DNA of 64,000 nucleotides, taken from NCBI GenBank assembly GCA_007844125.1, contig CM017563.1, positions 1,154,083-1,218,082 of the forward strand. The letters run 5' to 3'. The notes beneath the pieces are model-generated. The model did not search any database. It was not told the DNA's origin and was given only the letters and a program-made list of their open reading frames with translations. Positions 26,128-36,977 of the stretch are shown in pieces; the stretch's first letter is position 1, and each line of letters starts with the position of its first letter. A program made the position numbers and the translations under genes. The DNA comes from Sinonovacula constricta. Taxonomy: Eukaryota > Mollusca > Bivalvia > Cardiida > Solecurtidae.

Positions 26128-26625
26128 ACCTGTTAGGTTCGAAGTCGACTACTTGATGAAGTAAGGTTCTAAGCCGGCTACTAGATGAAGTTAGGTCCTA
26201 ACTCGGCTACTAGATGACGTTAGATTCGAAGTCGACTACTTGATGAAGTTAGGTTCTAAGTCGGCTACTTGATGAAGTTAGGTCCTAAGTGGGCTACTTG
26301 ATGAAGTTAGGTCCTAAGTCGACTACTTAATGAAGTTAGGTCCTAAGTCGGCTACTTGATGAAGTTAGGTCCTAAGTCGGCTACTTAATGAAGTTAGGTT
26401 CTAAGTCGACTTCTGGATGAATTTAGGGTTCTAAGTCGACTACTGGATGAAATTAGGTTCTTAGTCGACTACTGGATGAATTTAGGTTCTAAGTCGACTA
26501 CAGGATGAATTTAGGTTCTAAGTCGACTACTGGATGAAGTAAGGTTCTAAGTCATCTACTGGATGAATTTAGGTTCTAAGTCGACTGCTGGATGAATTTA
26601 GGTTTTAAGTCGGTCATTGTATGAA
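26128..26625. repeat. 29-bp minisatellite, about 17 copies
   Basis: Unit of 29 bases built on TTAGGTTCTAAGTCGACTAC plus TGGATGAAT. Two subfamilies are segregated. The left half favours TCGGCTACTTGATGAAGTTA and GGTCC; the right half favours TCGACTACTGGATGAATTTA. This suggests local spread of variants. Confidence 0.95.
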
Positions 26626-26742
26626 TACAGACATGTAAATGTTAATATTGATATAAAGTGAAGTAATTTGCTGTGATGAAAATCGTGTATGTCCTTTTTG
26701 AGGTTTATGCATAAAATTTTGACAATCAACTTGTGCATAAGC

Positions 26743-26972
26743 AGGGCGCCCGTGATGTAGTTGTAGAGTCGCCGATTTGTAACTCCTCTGACTGCTTAGC
26801 CTCCAGCGAGTGGGTTCGAGTCCCGTTCGGGGCGAAGGACTTAATGTGGGAAGTGTCATGCATCTCATCTGCGGTGCGCCAGTGGTTCTACCAAGACATT
26901 TGTCTGGGGTCTTCCTTCATCAAAACAGCTGAACGTTGCTTTAATGATCGTAATTAGTCGCTGCGATGTATC
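26743..26972 (+). mobile_element. tRNA-derived SINE, family A, plus orientation
   Basis: The head resembles a tRNA with box B GTGGGTTCGAGTCCCG at about 26810. The body includes GGCGAAGGACTTAATGTGGG, and the end includes AATGATCGTAATTAGTCGCT. It is collinear with 35942-36170 over its whole length. Confidence 0.8.
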
Positions 26973-29556
26973 TAAACGAAGAGAGACAGAAAACGAACGT
27001 GTGCACGCCAGGCTAATTCCGTTCATTAGATGTTTTGAACTATAGAAAAACCTATAGATAAAATGAGTGTACAGTAATTATTTAGCCAATAGCACAATTT
27101 TGTTAAATGTAAAGCGGAGAGATAAGAAGGAATTTAGTACAAGTATGAGACATGACATGCAATAGATATCGTTGGCATACGTGGCGACGGTTTCTCGACG
27201 CCACTTTTTTTTATAAAATTATAGAAAAAAAAAGATTTAATAAATGAAGTAACAGTGTTTACTATAATGATATGAGACACAATTTCAAAAATTGGAATCG
27301 TTTTTTTTATGCCATTCAGAAGTATATTGTTGTGTATGGTGTTTAGCATCATGAGTCATTTTACCTGTTCATTTTATGTGGATTTTTTTATTTTCTAATA
27401 TGGATATAAATTATCATATATCTATCTAATAATGAATATATCAAGTAATAAATTATATCAACAACAAGCAGAGTAATCAGACAATCGCTTCTTCTGTTTT
27501 GACATAGAATATGTACTACATGCTACAAATGTTAATTTCTGTCTGGACGCTTGCGGAATTTAAAAATGTGCTAACCCATATAAAATTTTATATTTATTTC
27601 ATTATCTTGAAATCTCTTTCCATGTGATTTATCGAATTACTACGACAGTTCGCTATGCAATGGAACTGCTGTAGCAGACATTGCTGACTATCTTACAAAT
27701 GTTTAGCAAAGAACGATTAACTAAAAGGGGACTTTGTGTATGTGCTGCTTTTTAATTTTCTAAACTTTTCGCCCTTGCCTAATAAATCAATCGGAAACAG
27801 TAATAATTCTTTCATTATGTATACAATGACAATTAATATTTACCAATGTTATGTTAAGGTATTGGATGTGTAATAATGACAAACTGAATCCTGACAAAAG
27901 ATATATCACATTATTCAGCATTGTATTCTGGAAAAGTTTCCAAATGTTAATAATTTTTCACCTAAGCTAACTTGAATTTTGCGATTTTTATGTGCTAGGT
28001 CGACGTCCTCAAATCTGACCTTTAAATAGTCTCATACATGTCAATATTAGACGAATAAAAAAGAAAGAAAACACAGTAATGTCATTTGTTTTCTACATTT
28101 TTATAAGTGAATACTTTTCTTAATAAAACTACTCCAAAAACATGTGAAAAAGTCTACTTTTTTCTTTCTTTGCTTTAGTTTTGCATTTATATTTTTTTTT
28201 TGACGAATCTTCCTCGCTGACCGCGAATCCTTGTCGCCATTTTGGAGTGAAGAAATTGGCGCGATTTCATTGGATAAAATTGGAAAACTAAAATCGGGAG
28301 ATTTTATTCTCGGAAGACCGATTGTTGACATAAATGATTGAACATATAACATCGTAAAACGCTAAATTCCGACATTACACGAATATTCATGAGATTTATT
28401 ACACATCTAATACCTTAAATACATATGTAATATAAGCCAGATACGCTTTGTTATTTTGATTTATATATTGTTCTTTTCTGTGTTTATGTAAATATGTGTA
28501 AATAAGCGGACTGCATAACGCTATCCTAAAAACAAAAATTCTTATTACTCGCACAGCGTGATTCAAACTTCGAAGCAATTAAGTCACAATTAAGTCATCT
28601 GCTTAGCAGATGACTCGACGGTTGAGATTTAAAGATGATTTATTCGACGATTCAGAATAGATTTTGTATCCTTACACAACAATATTGACGACTGTTACTA
28701 GAAATAATCCTGCGAAATGATGTTACATGATGTCCGAAATCTATATGAAAAGTGACGCATTTCACCATTGACGTCATTACAAACATTTGTGATTCTGTCT
28801 GTCCTCTTGTGTACTGAGAACGGCGGTTACTCTAATGTTGTCCATTAAGGAAACGACTTCAGTGTGTCCTAAACGATAGGGAGTAGGCAGTAATATTTTA
28901 GAACTTTTAGAAAAATAACACATTGCGTTCTATTAAATTCTAACCATACATATGCTTGTTGGAATGTAAGACATATTAATTGCTTATGATAAGTTACGGC
29001 ATAAATGTGGAAATGTATTAAAAGTAATTACTACGATTATTGTCACCTTGGCAAAAGTTCCGACAGTCAATACAAGGTAACTAAAACAAGTATCAGTGCA
29101 AAACAAATTATTTGTAAATACTTAAATTATAGTAAAACACAAGTTATGGGGGACTGAGGACCTTAAACAAATCCAATTAATATGCAATATATTTAGTAAA
29201 ATATATTTGCACAGATGAGACCAACGCATTGAAAAGACCAAAAAGAACTAAACGTGTTCATTGTTCATTTAAATAGTTATTAAAATTAAATATATATTTC
29301 AAATAATTTTGTCGATTTAAAAATATCCCTATGTAATAGGTAAGTAGGAACTACGTGACAAAATAAAATATATTTGCTTTAAGCTGGCCACGAACTTAAA
29401 TAAGAATTGGTCTTAAAAACTAATTAAACTCGGAAAACATTTTTTTTTAATTTTATGTATTATGCTTCAATATCATTTGATTGGTCTATATAATTGCTGA
29501 TGGCTCCATTGTCAGCAGGTTTCTCTTATTAAATGGTCACTTATTCACTCGATTTT
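26973..29556. other. No gene recognised
   Basis: Long AT-rich stretch. The segment at 28640-28800 resembles internal parts of MITE family M (TATGAAAAGTGACGCATTTC, GACGTCATTACAAACAT) and is probably a decayed fragment. A palindrome, GTCATCTGCTTAGCAGATGAC, lies at 28595-28615. The remaining ORFs are chance. Confidence 0.5.
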
Positions 29557-29875
29557 GTTGTTTGTTTGTTTGTTTGTTTGTTTGTTTGTTTGTTTGTTTG
29601 TTTGTTTGTTGGGTTTATCGTCCCATCAACAGTATTCCAGTTTGGAGACGGTGTCCACTTGAAGCAGATATAGTGCTGGCTTCACTGTGTATAGCATGCC
29701 GTGAACATCTGACATGATACCACACCCAGTCACATTATCCTGACCCCGGGCCAACCAGTCGTGGAACTACCATTATATTTGCTTGAGCGTTAGCAAGGGA
29801 ACTATGTCACTTCCATTTTAACGACATTCGTATGGCGGGGCCCGGGGTCGAACCCGGGACCTCCTGGCACTAGAT
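29557..29875 (-). mobile_element. tRNA-derived SINE, family B, full copy
   Basis: On the minus strand it starts with a tRNA-like head (CCCGGGTTCGACCCCGGG as box B, near 29835-29860). It runs about 250 bases and ends ACTGTTGATGGGACGATAAA followed by CCCAACAAAC and a (AAAC)n tail, seen here as (GTTT)n at 29557-29610. A second copy is at 44762-45040 and a 5'-truncated one at 54735-54895. Confidence 0.85.
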
Positions 29876-30640
29876 TGTATACGTTAACGATTTTAAACAA
29901 TTTGTAAATGTAAGCTGCTTTGGTTATGGCTAATTAATTGCTGACAGATTTTATTGGTACGAAAATATGAGAAGGTCTATAGAGTGTTACAGCATAACAT
30001 AATATTAATATCTAAATCGAAATTATAAAGGCAAAGGTATATACATGTTATGCAGATTAAATATAAAAAGTGACGGAAATACAGAACTGTTATTTTATGT
30101 CCTGGTGTATGGTCGCAATATGGACTCGAATCTTATGTGGTACGCCTATTTATAACCTCTTGCGACCACATAGAACGATGTTCGAAATTAACTGGACTGA
30201 AACGGTGCTTTTGCGGGCTTACGGCATGTAAGTGTTTTTATCACTTTAATGTGTGTATGTTTATATTGATTTCTATTTATGGTATCAATTTGCTGTAACA
30301 TTCTTCATCTGGGCCATAAATGTTTTATTTCAAAGATAAATTTGTTTTTATTATTGTTCAAGGTTCATATTTAAATGTTTTCAGTAATTGAAAAAACTTA
30401 TCATAATAATGTTTATGTTAATAATCATAATACATGTATGGTAACCCCCTAAAATGTATGACGTGAAAGCTGTCTCTTGATATTTTTAGTTGTTTGGTTT
30501 TTTTCCAGATTTTTTTAAAAGAGTGCTTGAAAGAAAACTTTTAGGCTTGCTTTTGTAATGTCTGTTAGGGGATACATATACCTTGTATACAGGCGCTTAT
30601 AACTTCCAATATTATACCTCATTTGCATACGACCTTCTAT
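29876..30640. other. No gene recognised
   Basis: AT-rich; no ORF, repeat or RNA gene that I can support. Confidence 0.5.
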
Positions 30641-30648
30641 ATTTAATA

Positions 30649-30726
30649 TGACGTCATCCAGTCCATAAATCGCATACAGACCGGCTACCCAGTCCATAAT
30701 TCTTATACAGACTGTTTATGACGTCA
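30649..30726. promoter_or_regulatory. Two CREs within a short imperfect repeat
   Basis: ATGACGTCATCCAGT occurs twice, with TGACGTCA at 30649-30656 and 30719-30726. Each lies beside a CATACAGAC or TATACAGAC piece. The second lies about 90 bases upstream of the ATG at 30814. It may be the promoter of the element whose ORF fragment follows. Confidence 0.35.
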
Positions 30727-30813
30727 TCCAGTTTGTTTGACTGTTTAAATGCGACTTTCACGACGTGCGAATCTTTCGACAACACAAACAGACGGTCTTG
30801 TCAAACTGTCAAA

Positions 30814-30942
30814 ATGGCTAAGCGAATCGTCTCTTTATCGGAGACAGATTTAGTGAAACTCAGCGAATGCAAGGATTCAAAAAACACCAAAACCGCGACA
30901 AAACACTCAGTGAAGCTCTTCCCGAACATATCTAGCAGATAA
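30814..30942 (+). pseudogene. Fragment of a transposon-related recombinase-like gene
   Basis: From the ATG at 30814 the product starts MAKRIVSLSETDLVKLSECK and contains DSKNTKTATKHSVKLF. A 'xDSKNTKxxxKxxVxxF' N-terminal helix pair is typical of tyrosine-recombinase-like (Crypton or ZMYM/QRICH-type) proteins abundant in molluscs. The ORF then stops with no catalytic domain. The upstream part of the longer ORF (from 30718) is probably untranslated. Family assignment is by motif impression only. Confidence 0.35.
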
Positions 30943-31655
30943 ACGATTCCTCCTTTGAAACCTACACGAACGAAATTCTTGAAGTCCGATTTTTTTGTCT
31001 AGTAACATTTACTATTTAATTTGATCAACAAAAATGGAATATTAAAAGAAGAGCATGTTGTTTTTTTTTGCTGCGTCGCTTGAAAATAATAAAAACCCGT
31101 CTAGGGTTTGAGATATTTCAGACACTGAACAAATTATTATTTGAAAGCAAATTATACTAAAAATGAAAGCAACAAAAGGGATGAAAGGATTAAGATTCGG
31201 TATAATATAACAAATGAAACATGGCCCTGAGATCAGACCTCGGAAAGTATGTAGCCCTCAGCTGTTCTTTGGGCCATATTCCTTCCTCGGTCTGACCAAC
31301 CAGTCCGTAAACTTGCATATTGCCCCCAAGGTCATGTATTATTTGTTAATTATTGCCAATCTCCAACGCAGTGATCTCCCCATTTCAGTAAGGAGAATCT
31401 CTGCTACCACACAGAAATCCTTCCAGATCTGGAAGGATTTGATTGTTTTTAATTTTAATTTTTGTTCAGTAAAATGACAATCGGAATGAATGTGTATGTT
31501 AGAAAAACGATTAATAATGGATGCAAAAAATAAATTCTAACGATAAAGAAAAAAAAAAAGAATGTATTTATCACTACAATCGTAACAACTCGGCCATTTC
31601 CGCCCTTTCGCCGAGGGCAAAATTTCTGTGTTACACCGGTTCAATGTAAACAACA

Positions 31656-31838
31656 ATGGATACTGTTGAAGAAATTCACATAGTAATAACGGAGTTTGAC
31701 TCCTCCATAAAAGCGAAACCCAAACAGATCGAGTGTCTGCAGTCTCTGTTGGCAGGCAAAGACGTCATAGCTAATCTACCTGTTGGTTACTATCGTCACG
31801 TGATTTTGTATGATGGCAGTGGTTTTAAGCCAGAGTAG
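31656..31838 (+). pseudogene. RecQ/DEAD-type helicase N-terminal fragment, broken
   Basis: The 60-residue ORF has a Q-motif-like KPKQIECL and then GKDVIANLPVGYYRHVI. In RecQ-like helicases the corresponding segment reads GKDV....LPTGxGKS.I, so the Walker A Gly-Lys-Ser is destroyed here. A TAG follows soon after and no further helicase motifs follow. Consistent with a decayed copy of the multi-copy RecQ-like genes seen in invertebrate genomes. Confidence 0.5.
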
Positions 31839-31934
31839 CGATGTCGTAAACCCTGTGCGGAGTTCGATCCTGCACTGCAGATAATTGCTGACACCTAGTC
31901 GGGACTTTAACCTGCACAGTCCGACGGATAAGAT

Positions 31935-32457
31935 ATAAAGATGGTATCCGACATTTTGGACTAGATTTCTTATCCTTACACAACTAAATAAAATATTTTA
32001 CCTGAAAAGATATTTTGAAATGCTGTTTATTTATGCCCTACATATATGTGAAAAGTGAAGTATTACACCGTTCGCGTCATAATAAACATATATGTATACA
32101 TGTATATAACATATCTGAGCCAGGTTGCACTGTTAGATTTTTTATACTACGAAAATCACGTGACTATTTACTTTTCAGATCAAGGTATATCTTTATCTGA
32201 GCAACTGCAATTTGCTCTTACGTCTTTAACTCGCTGAAATCCCCAGTCTGCTTGTTTGTAGACTTTGAAAAAAAAAAAAAACATTAAGAGAGATATTTTC
32301 ACGATTTATACTCCTCTAACAATTGCGGTAGTACTAACACGCCATCATTTAGAAAAAAAGAAGAATTGGTTTTGCATAAACTATGCACAGATTCGGCAAA
32401 ACAGTTGTTAGGTTTAACTAATTATATTTGATTAAGGAAAACTGTTGGATACCACAA
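31935..32457 (+). mobile_element. MITE family M copy
   Basis: It starts TAAAGATGGTATCCGACATT and ends AAACTGTTGGATACCACA. The internal landmarks are conserved: CTACATATATGTGAAAAGTG, AAATCACGTGACTATTTAC, and TTGCATAAACTATGCACAGA near the right side. Confidence 0.75.
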
Positions 32458-33425
32458 TTTAGACTAAATTTATCAAACTGGCACACATCTGACACGTGCA
32501 TTTTATGTTCACATAAATTCTAAAGACGTTCACCAGTGTGCGATTACCTACGCATCTATGCACAGATTGCAGATTGTCGTCCTGAAAAACATTTGTTTGT
32601 ATTTGTTATCAAAATACATATCGTTGAAAGACTCGTACTAAGGGACCTTCGCGAAGCATGTGCCATCTTTCTAACCTGGCAAATCTAGAAAGGCTTATTT
32701 GGTTGTTAATTTGTTCGTGTAAGTACACTCAGAGGTTAAAATGTGTAAAAACCCCGCCTTTATAATACTGTTTCCTTTTGTGGATGAAGATTATTTAAAC
32801 TCCAACCTTTAGCGAGATTCGATTGAATGGATCGTATAGATAGAGTATTGTTAAATTATTGAATAATGTCTTGGTCTGATTCCATATATCCAGGTATTAA
32901 AAATTCAAGATCTACGAAGATAATCCATTCTTTGATGGTGAATAACAGCAAAGATAACTTTATACAAATAAATTACATACAGATTGTGTTCAGTTACAAC
33001 ATGCTTTTAACAACAACGAATTACGGATTTAAATAAAAAATACATTTGGTCACTACAATTTATGTACTTCAAATGCAGTGTTGTCAGATAGGGGGCGGTG
33101 GGGGGGGGGGGGGGGAGCATCCGTCTAGAACAGTCCCGAATTACGCATGCGAAAAAACATGTCCTGAGTTTATCTCTGCTGTAACATGAAACGTAGAGTG
33201 CAACATTGATAAACAGTGTGTGTCCTTCTAGCTGGGTCAATAGTAAATACTTGGCTTTATCAATTGTTTATTATTTTAAGATATCATACAAAAATTACCA
33301 CGGATGTTCGACATCCAAGGTGTCGTAGAGAGCATGCTCTGTAAACAAGAAGATGGCTATCCTCTACAACCTCTAGTTTTACTGTCGATTTATTACATAA
33401 ATACTTTTTTGAGAAACTATCTGCT
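32458..33425. other. No gene recognised; G-run
   Basis: AT-rich sequence with a 16-base G run at about 33100-33115. The small ORFs are chance; the proline-rich one on the minus strand is made by the G run. Confidence 0.5.
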
Positions 33426-33710
33426 ACTTTGTCTTCTTCCTTGTTATCTGCTACATCTGCAATTGCAAGCTGCATTGCCTACATCGGCATGCTTTCTTTG
33501 TTTTTTAAGGCCTCAACAAACAGTTTATATGATTAAAAGCTAAAGATTTAATGTTGCAAGCTACGCTGTTAAAAAAAGACGGCACACTTGGTTCTTTTCT
33601 TTGAAAAAGGCATCAAAGAACACCAGCGATATCTGGTTATTGACTGCTACACTATCGTGCCCATAAAAACTGCATTCCATAAGAGGCGCCACTCTTGACA
33701 TGTCAGAGCT
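33426..33710 (+). repeat. Dispersed repeat, second copy of 17500-17850
   Basis: Shares CTTGTTATCTGCTACATCTG, TTGCAAGCTACGCTG, CACTTGGTTCTTTTCT and ATAAGAGGCGCCACTCT with the earlier block in the same order. Confidence 0.6.
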
Positions 33711-34077
33711 ACCTTGTTTTATAAAATAAACATATGTTATAATAAAGATGATTCAGACCCCTTCATAGACCTTTTTGCAAAAGTTGTTTTATAATAAAAA
33801 AGATAACGTATTTAATGTTGTAACATTGCTTAAGCTTTTTTATCTTCCGTATTATGTATAATATAAATACGAATACAAATTTAAATATAAAATCATAAAA
33901 AAACAAGTGAGTTGAAACAACACTGTAATTCTCTGACCATAAACTAAATAGCATTGTTTCAGATGAACTAAGTTTAGACAAGGGCTGTTTGGGATTGCCC
34001 GTAATACATGTACACAGAAGTAAAAAAAATACTTAAATACATAGAGGGTGAAATAACAAGAGTTCAGTCGCCTTTTG

Positions 34078-34345
34078 GAATGGGATGGGATTTGCCGGCA
34101 TTTTTACCGATACTGTGCAGCGACATTTCTATCATTATAGCGCAGGGGCATTTTTGAGGTGCCAGGTACTGAACCCGGCCGGCCCATTAAACTGACACAG
34201 ACGAGTCAGGCGTAATGCTGTCCCCTTAGCCCAGAGCGTTAGGAGGGAAGCCACTAATACCAAATTTAAATTCTTTGGTTTGACCCGGCCGGTGTTTGAA
34301 CTCACGGCTTCCCGATCCGCAATCCTCTATAAGCTGGAATCCCTT
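34078..34345 (-). mobile_element. SINE family C, longer copy
   Basis: On the minus strand a tRNA-like head with GTGAGTTCAAACACCGGCC as box B (around 34290) leads into a body ending GGCAAATCCCATCCCATTCC. The right part matches the truncated copy at 9765-9905. Confidence 0.7.
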
Positions 34346-34588
34346 TTAGTACGGCTGTCCTCTTGAATGGCATACTATCTATGTTATATCAAATAGCGAG
34401 CTGTATCAATATACTTTGTACAGTCCCAATGATATAAGAAACAAAGCATCGCAAGAGGCTTGAATATCAACAGCTGAAAACGGAAATCAATTTTGATAAT
34501 TTATCGTTTTTGATATTTTATCGTTTGTTTCTAATTGTGTCGCTATCGGTTGATGACTTTTTTTCTTTGTCATTATTCACGTTGTGTA

Positions 34589-34598
34589 CTATAAATAT
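34589..34598 (+). promoter_or_regulatory. Possible TATA box of the intact GT11 gene
   Basis: CTATAAATATC lies about 155 bases upstream of the ATG at 34752. That spacing suits a short 5' UTR. No other core element was identified. Confidence 0.35.
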
Positions 34599-34751
34599 CT
34601 TTATCACCGCTCCCTGTTACACGTAGATTATCTATGATTCTTTATCGCATGAATACATTTCTGTTAATTATATCACGACGTTAAATGGGATAAGACCGCC
34701 GCCGTTAAATCACATTCAGTTTTAATACAGTGACGCAGTGCTAGCGAAAGC

Positions 34752-35759
34752 ATGTCGCAAGGGAAAGTAAATATATGCCGATCCGTCGCCTTAATTTTAA
34801 CAATATCTTTGGCAGTGATTTATTTTTTAATCGGTGCCTTGAGGCCGGTAATTTGGACAATTTTTACAAACAGCTCGGTTGTCATAAAGGACGAAACACC
34901 TTTACAGATGACAGTTAACTGTACTGAGAAAGGATACCTCACCATATATTCACAAGGCCGACTCGGAAATTTACTTTTTGAATACTTTTCCCTCGTCGGT
35001 ATAGCGTCATCTAACGGCATGGTGCCCTTGCTAGATGAAAACATGGCAAAGAAATTGGAAAAACTTTTTAAAATAAGCAACATAGATATAATTGATCCGA
35101 AACGTGACTATAACTGGAATAAATTTACAGAAACCGCAGCGCTGAAGTACGACACAAATGTTGAGCATCTCAATAAAACACGGAATTGGCAATTAAAGGG
35201 TTATTTTCAAAGTTGGAGATATTTTCTCAATACAAAGTGGTTCGGGCGAGATTTACACACAGTTCAATTCAACAATCATCTAATGAAAAACGCAGCGGAT
35301 TATTTTTTGAATGTATCCTGTCCAATGAATGATAACAGTTGTGTTAAAGTAGCAATTCACATACGACGAGGAGACACTATAACAGACAAGATAAGAGTTT
35401 TGGGTTACCTGGAAGTGCCAGCAACATATTATCACAAGGCAATGGACTACTTTCGGAACAAATTTAATCCGAAAAAAGTGATCTTCATCATCGGAAGTGA
35501 TGATATGGATTGGTGTAGAAAGAACTTCAATGACTCCGATGTTCATCTCAGTAACATGAAATCTGCTGAGGAAGACATGGTTATGTTGGGGCGATGCGAT
35601 CACGCAATCATCGGGCAAGGCTCATATGGTCGAATGATTGGACATTTTACAGGCGGTGAGGTCATTTATTACAGGGCATGGCCACGTCCCGATACGTTTT
35701 TGTCAAGACAGACCAATATCTCTGAAGCCTTTCCAAATACCTGGATTGCAATGGAGTGA
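34752..35759 (+). CDS. GT11 family alpha-1,2-fucosyltransferase-like protein, intact
   Basis: A single-exon gene of 335 residues. It is a type II Golgi-type protein with a short N-terminal cytoplasmic part, an anchor helix at residues 10-32 and then a lumenal domain. GT11 motifs are in order: QGRLGNLLFEYFSLVGIASS (68-87), HIRRGD (203-208, the GDP-fucose-binding motif of alpha-1,2 and alpha-1,6 fucosyltransferases), VIFIIGSDDMDW (243-254), and AEEDMVMLGRCDHAIIGQGS (272-291) followed by YGRMIGHFTGGEVIYYRAWP. Five NxS/T sites (40, 56, 141, 187, 322) fit lumenal glycosylation. The family transfers fucose from GDP-fucose onto galactose. The acceptor is unknown here. It is the intact paralog of 24019-25058, about 10 kb upstream on the same strand. 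Its length is usual for the family. A SINE and a TTC tract follow the stop within 70 bases. Confidence 0.93.
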   Translation: MSQGKVNICRSVALILTISLAVIYFLIGALRPVIWTIFTNSSVVIKDETPLQMTVNCTEKGYLTIYSQGRLGNLLFEYFSLVGIASSNGMVPLLDENMAKKLEKLFKISNIDIIDPKRDYNWNKFTETAALKYDTNVEHLNKTRNWQLKGYFQSWRYFLNTKWFGRDLHTVQFNNHLMKNAADYFLNVSCPMNDNSCVKVAIHIRRGDTITDKIRVLGYLEVPATYYHKAMDYFRNKFNPKKVIFIIGSDDMDWCRKNFNDSDVHLSNMKSAEEDMVMLGRCDHAIIGQGSYGRMIGHFTGGEVIYYRAWPRPDTFLSRQTNISEAFPNTWIAME

Positions 35760-35821
35760 TTCACTTTCCTATACGTATACCCAAATGCCCTCTGTTTCTT
35801 CTTTTTTGCTATTCTTCTCCT

Positions 35822-35863
35822 TTCTCTTCTTCTTCTTCTTCTTCTTCTTCTTCTTCTTCTTCT

Positions 35864-35895
<32 letters not shown>

Positions 35896-35941
35896 ATCTT
35901 TATCTTCTGTTTCTTCTTCTTTTCTGGGGGGGGGGGGGGGG
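35822..35941. repeat. (TTC)n microsatellite and G16 run
   Basis: TTC repeats at 35822-35888, a degenerate extension, then 16 Gs at 35926-35941 that abut the SINE head. All three overlapping ORFs here (poly-Phe, poly-Ser, poly-Lys) are artefacts. Confidence 0.97.
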
Positions 35942-36170
35942 CGCCCGAGGTGAAGTGGAAGAATCGCCGACTTTTAACTCCCCTGACCGCTTGGCCTCGC
36001 ACCGCGTGGGCTCGAGTAACATTCAGGGCGAAGGATTTAATGTGGGAAGGTCTTCCAGCTGACCTGCGATGCGAGGGTGGTTTTACCTACCGGGTAGTTA
36101 TTTGTTTAGGATCTTCCTCCACAAAAAATAGCTGGACGTCGCTATAATGATCATAATTGGTCGCTGTGAT
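35942..36170 (+). mobile_element. tRNA-derived SINE, family A, plus orientation
   Basis: Collinear with 26743-26972: GCGCCCGAGGTGAAGTGG head, CGTGGGCTCGAGTAACATTC as a decayed box B, GGCGAAGGATTTAATGTGGG body and AATGATCATAATTGGTCGCT end. Confidence 0.8.
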
Positions 36171-36519
36171 GTATGTCAAAAAGAAAACCTTTTTTTTTAC
36201 TTCTTGTTGAATCTCAAGGAAGTAATATATCTTTTCCGGCCATTATTTGAAGTATGTCATTTTACAGCATAAGATGAATGATAATTTATATGCGATGGAC
36301 TAATATATATTTTCATGTGTGTCTCTTAAACGCAATTTCCAATTGTTCACGATTGTGTAAAGCAGTATGGACTTACTAGTAGACATGTTCAACGGAACAG
36401 AGCAGAATTCATTTGTTTTAGATTTGTTTTCCAACTGAAAAAACATCCAGAAATATGTAAATAGGCCACAGCTGTGCATTTATGTTATGGACATATTTTT
36501 TCTCTCGATAACATTGTTA

Positions 36520-36977
36520 GCTTAAAGTTGGTATCAGATTGTTTGGACCATTTTACAAATTATACTTATCTGTAATGATCTCGTAAAATGCTGTTAATTA
36601 GTGCCTTAGATCCATGTGATCGTAAGGCATAGCATCCCACTTGTCATTACAAATATGTATTTCCTAGCCGAGCCACTGCTGCAGACTTAGCTATTTTTAA
36701 TCTAAGAAAATCACGTGGCCACTTACCTTTGAGATCACATTACATGATCATCCAGGAAATCAGCTCTGACGTCGATATCTATTTTTAGCTGTAATTCCCA
36801 CCATGTTTATTTATAGATTGGAAATGACGGACTTTTAGTGCGATATATTTCATGATTTGTACTGTCTAACAATTGGGGTAATTTTATAACAGCCTTAACT
36901 TAAACTATAGCATAGAACAGGGGTAATATATTGTTACATGTATTAGATAAAGACAAACTGCCGGACACCACCTTTAA
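36520..36977 (+). mobile_element. MITE family M copy, abutting the LINE
   Basis: Starts TTAAAGTTGGTATCAGATTG and ends CCGGACACCACCTTTAA, with the ATCACGTGGCCACTTACCTT and CTGACGTCGATATCTATTTT landmarks. TTAA is present at both ends. Its last base is directly followed by the LINE tail. Confidence 0.85.

Noticed and set aside
34820..35618. Minus-strand ORFs of 87 and 112 codons inside the GT11 gene
   Set aside because: Antisense shadows of a well-supported gene.
35638..36147. 169-codon ORF with poly-Phe overlapping the GT11 gene end
   Set aside because: Out of frame with the GT11 ORF, then runs through a TTC tract, a G run and a SINE.
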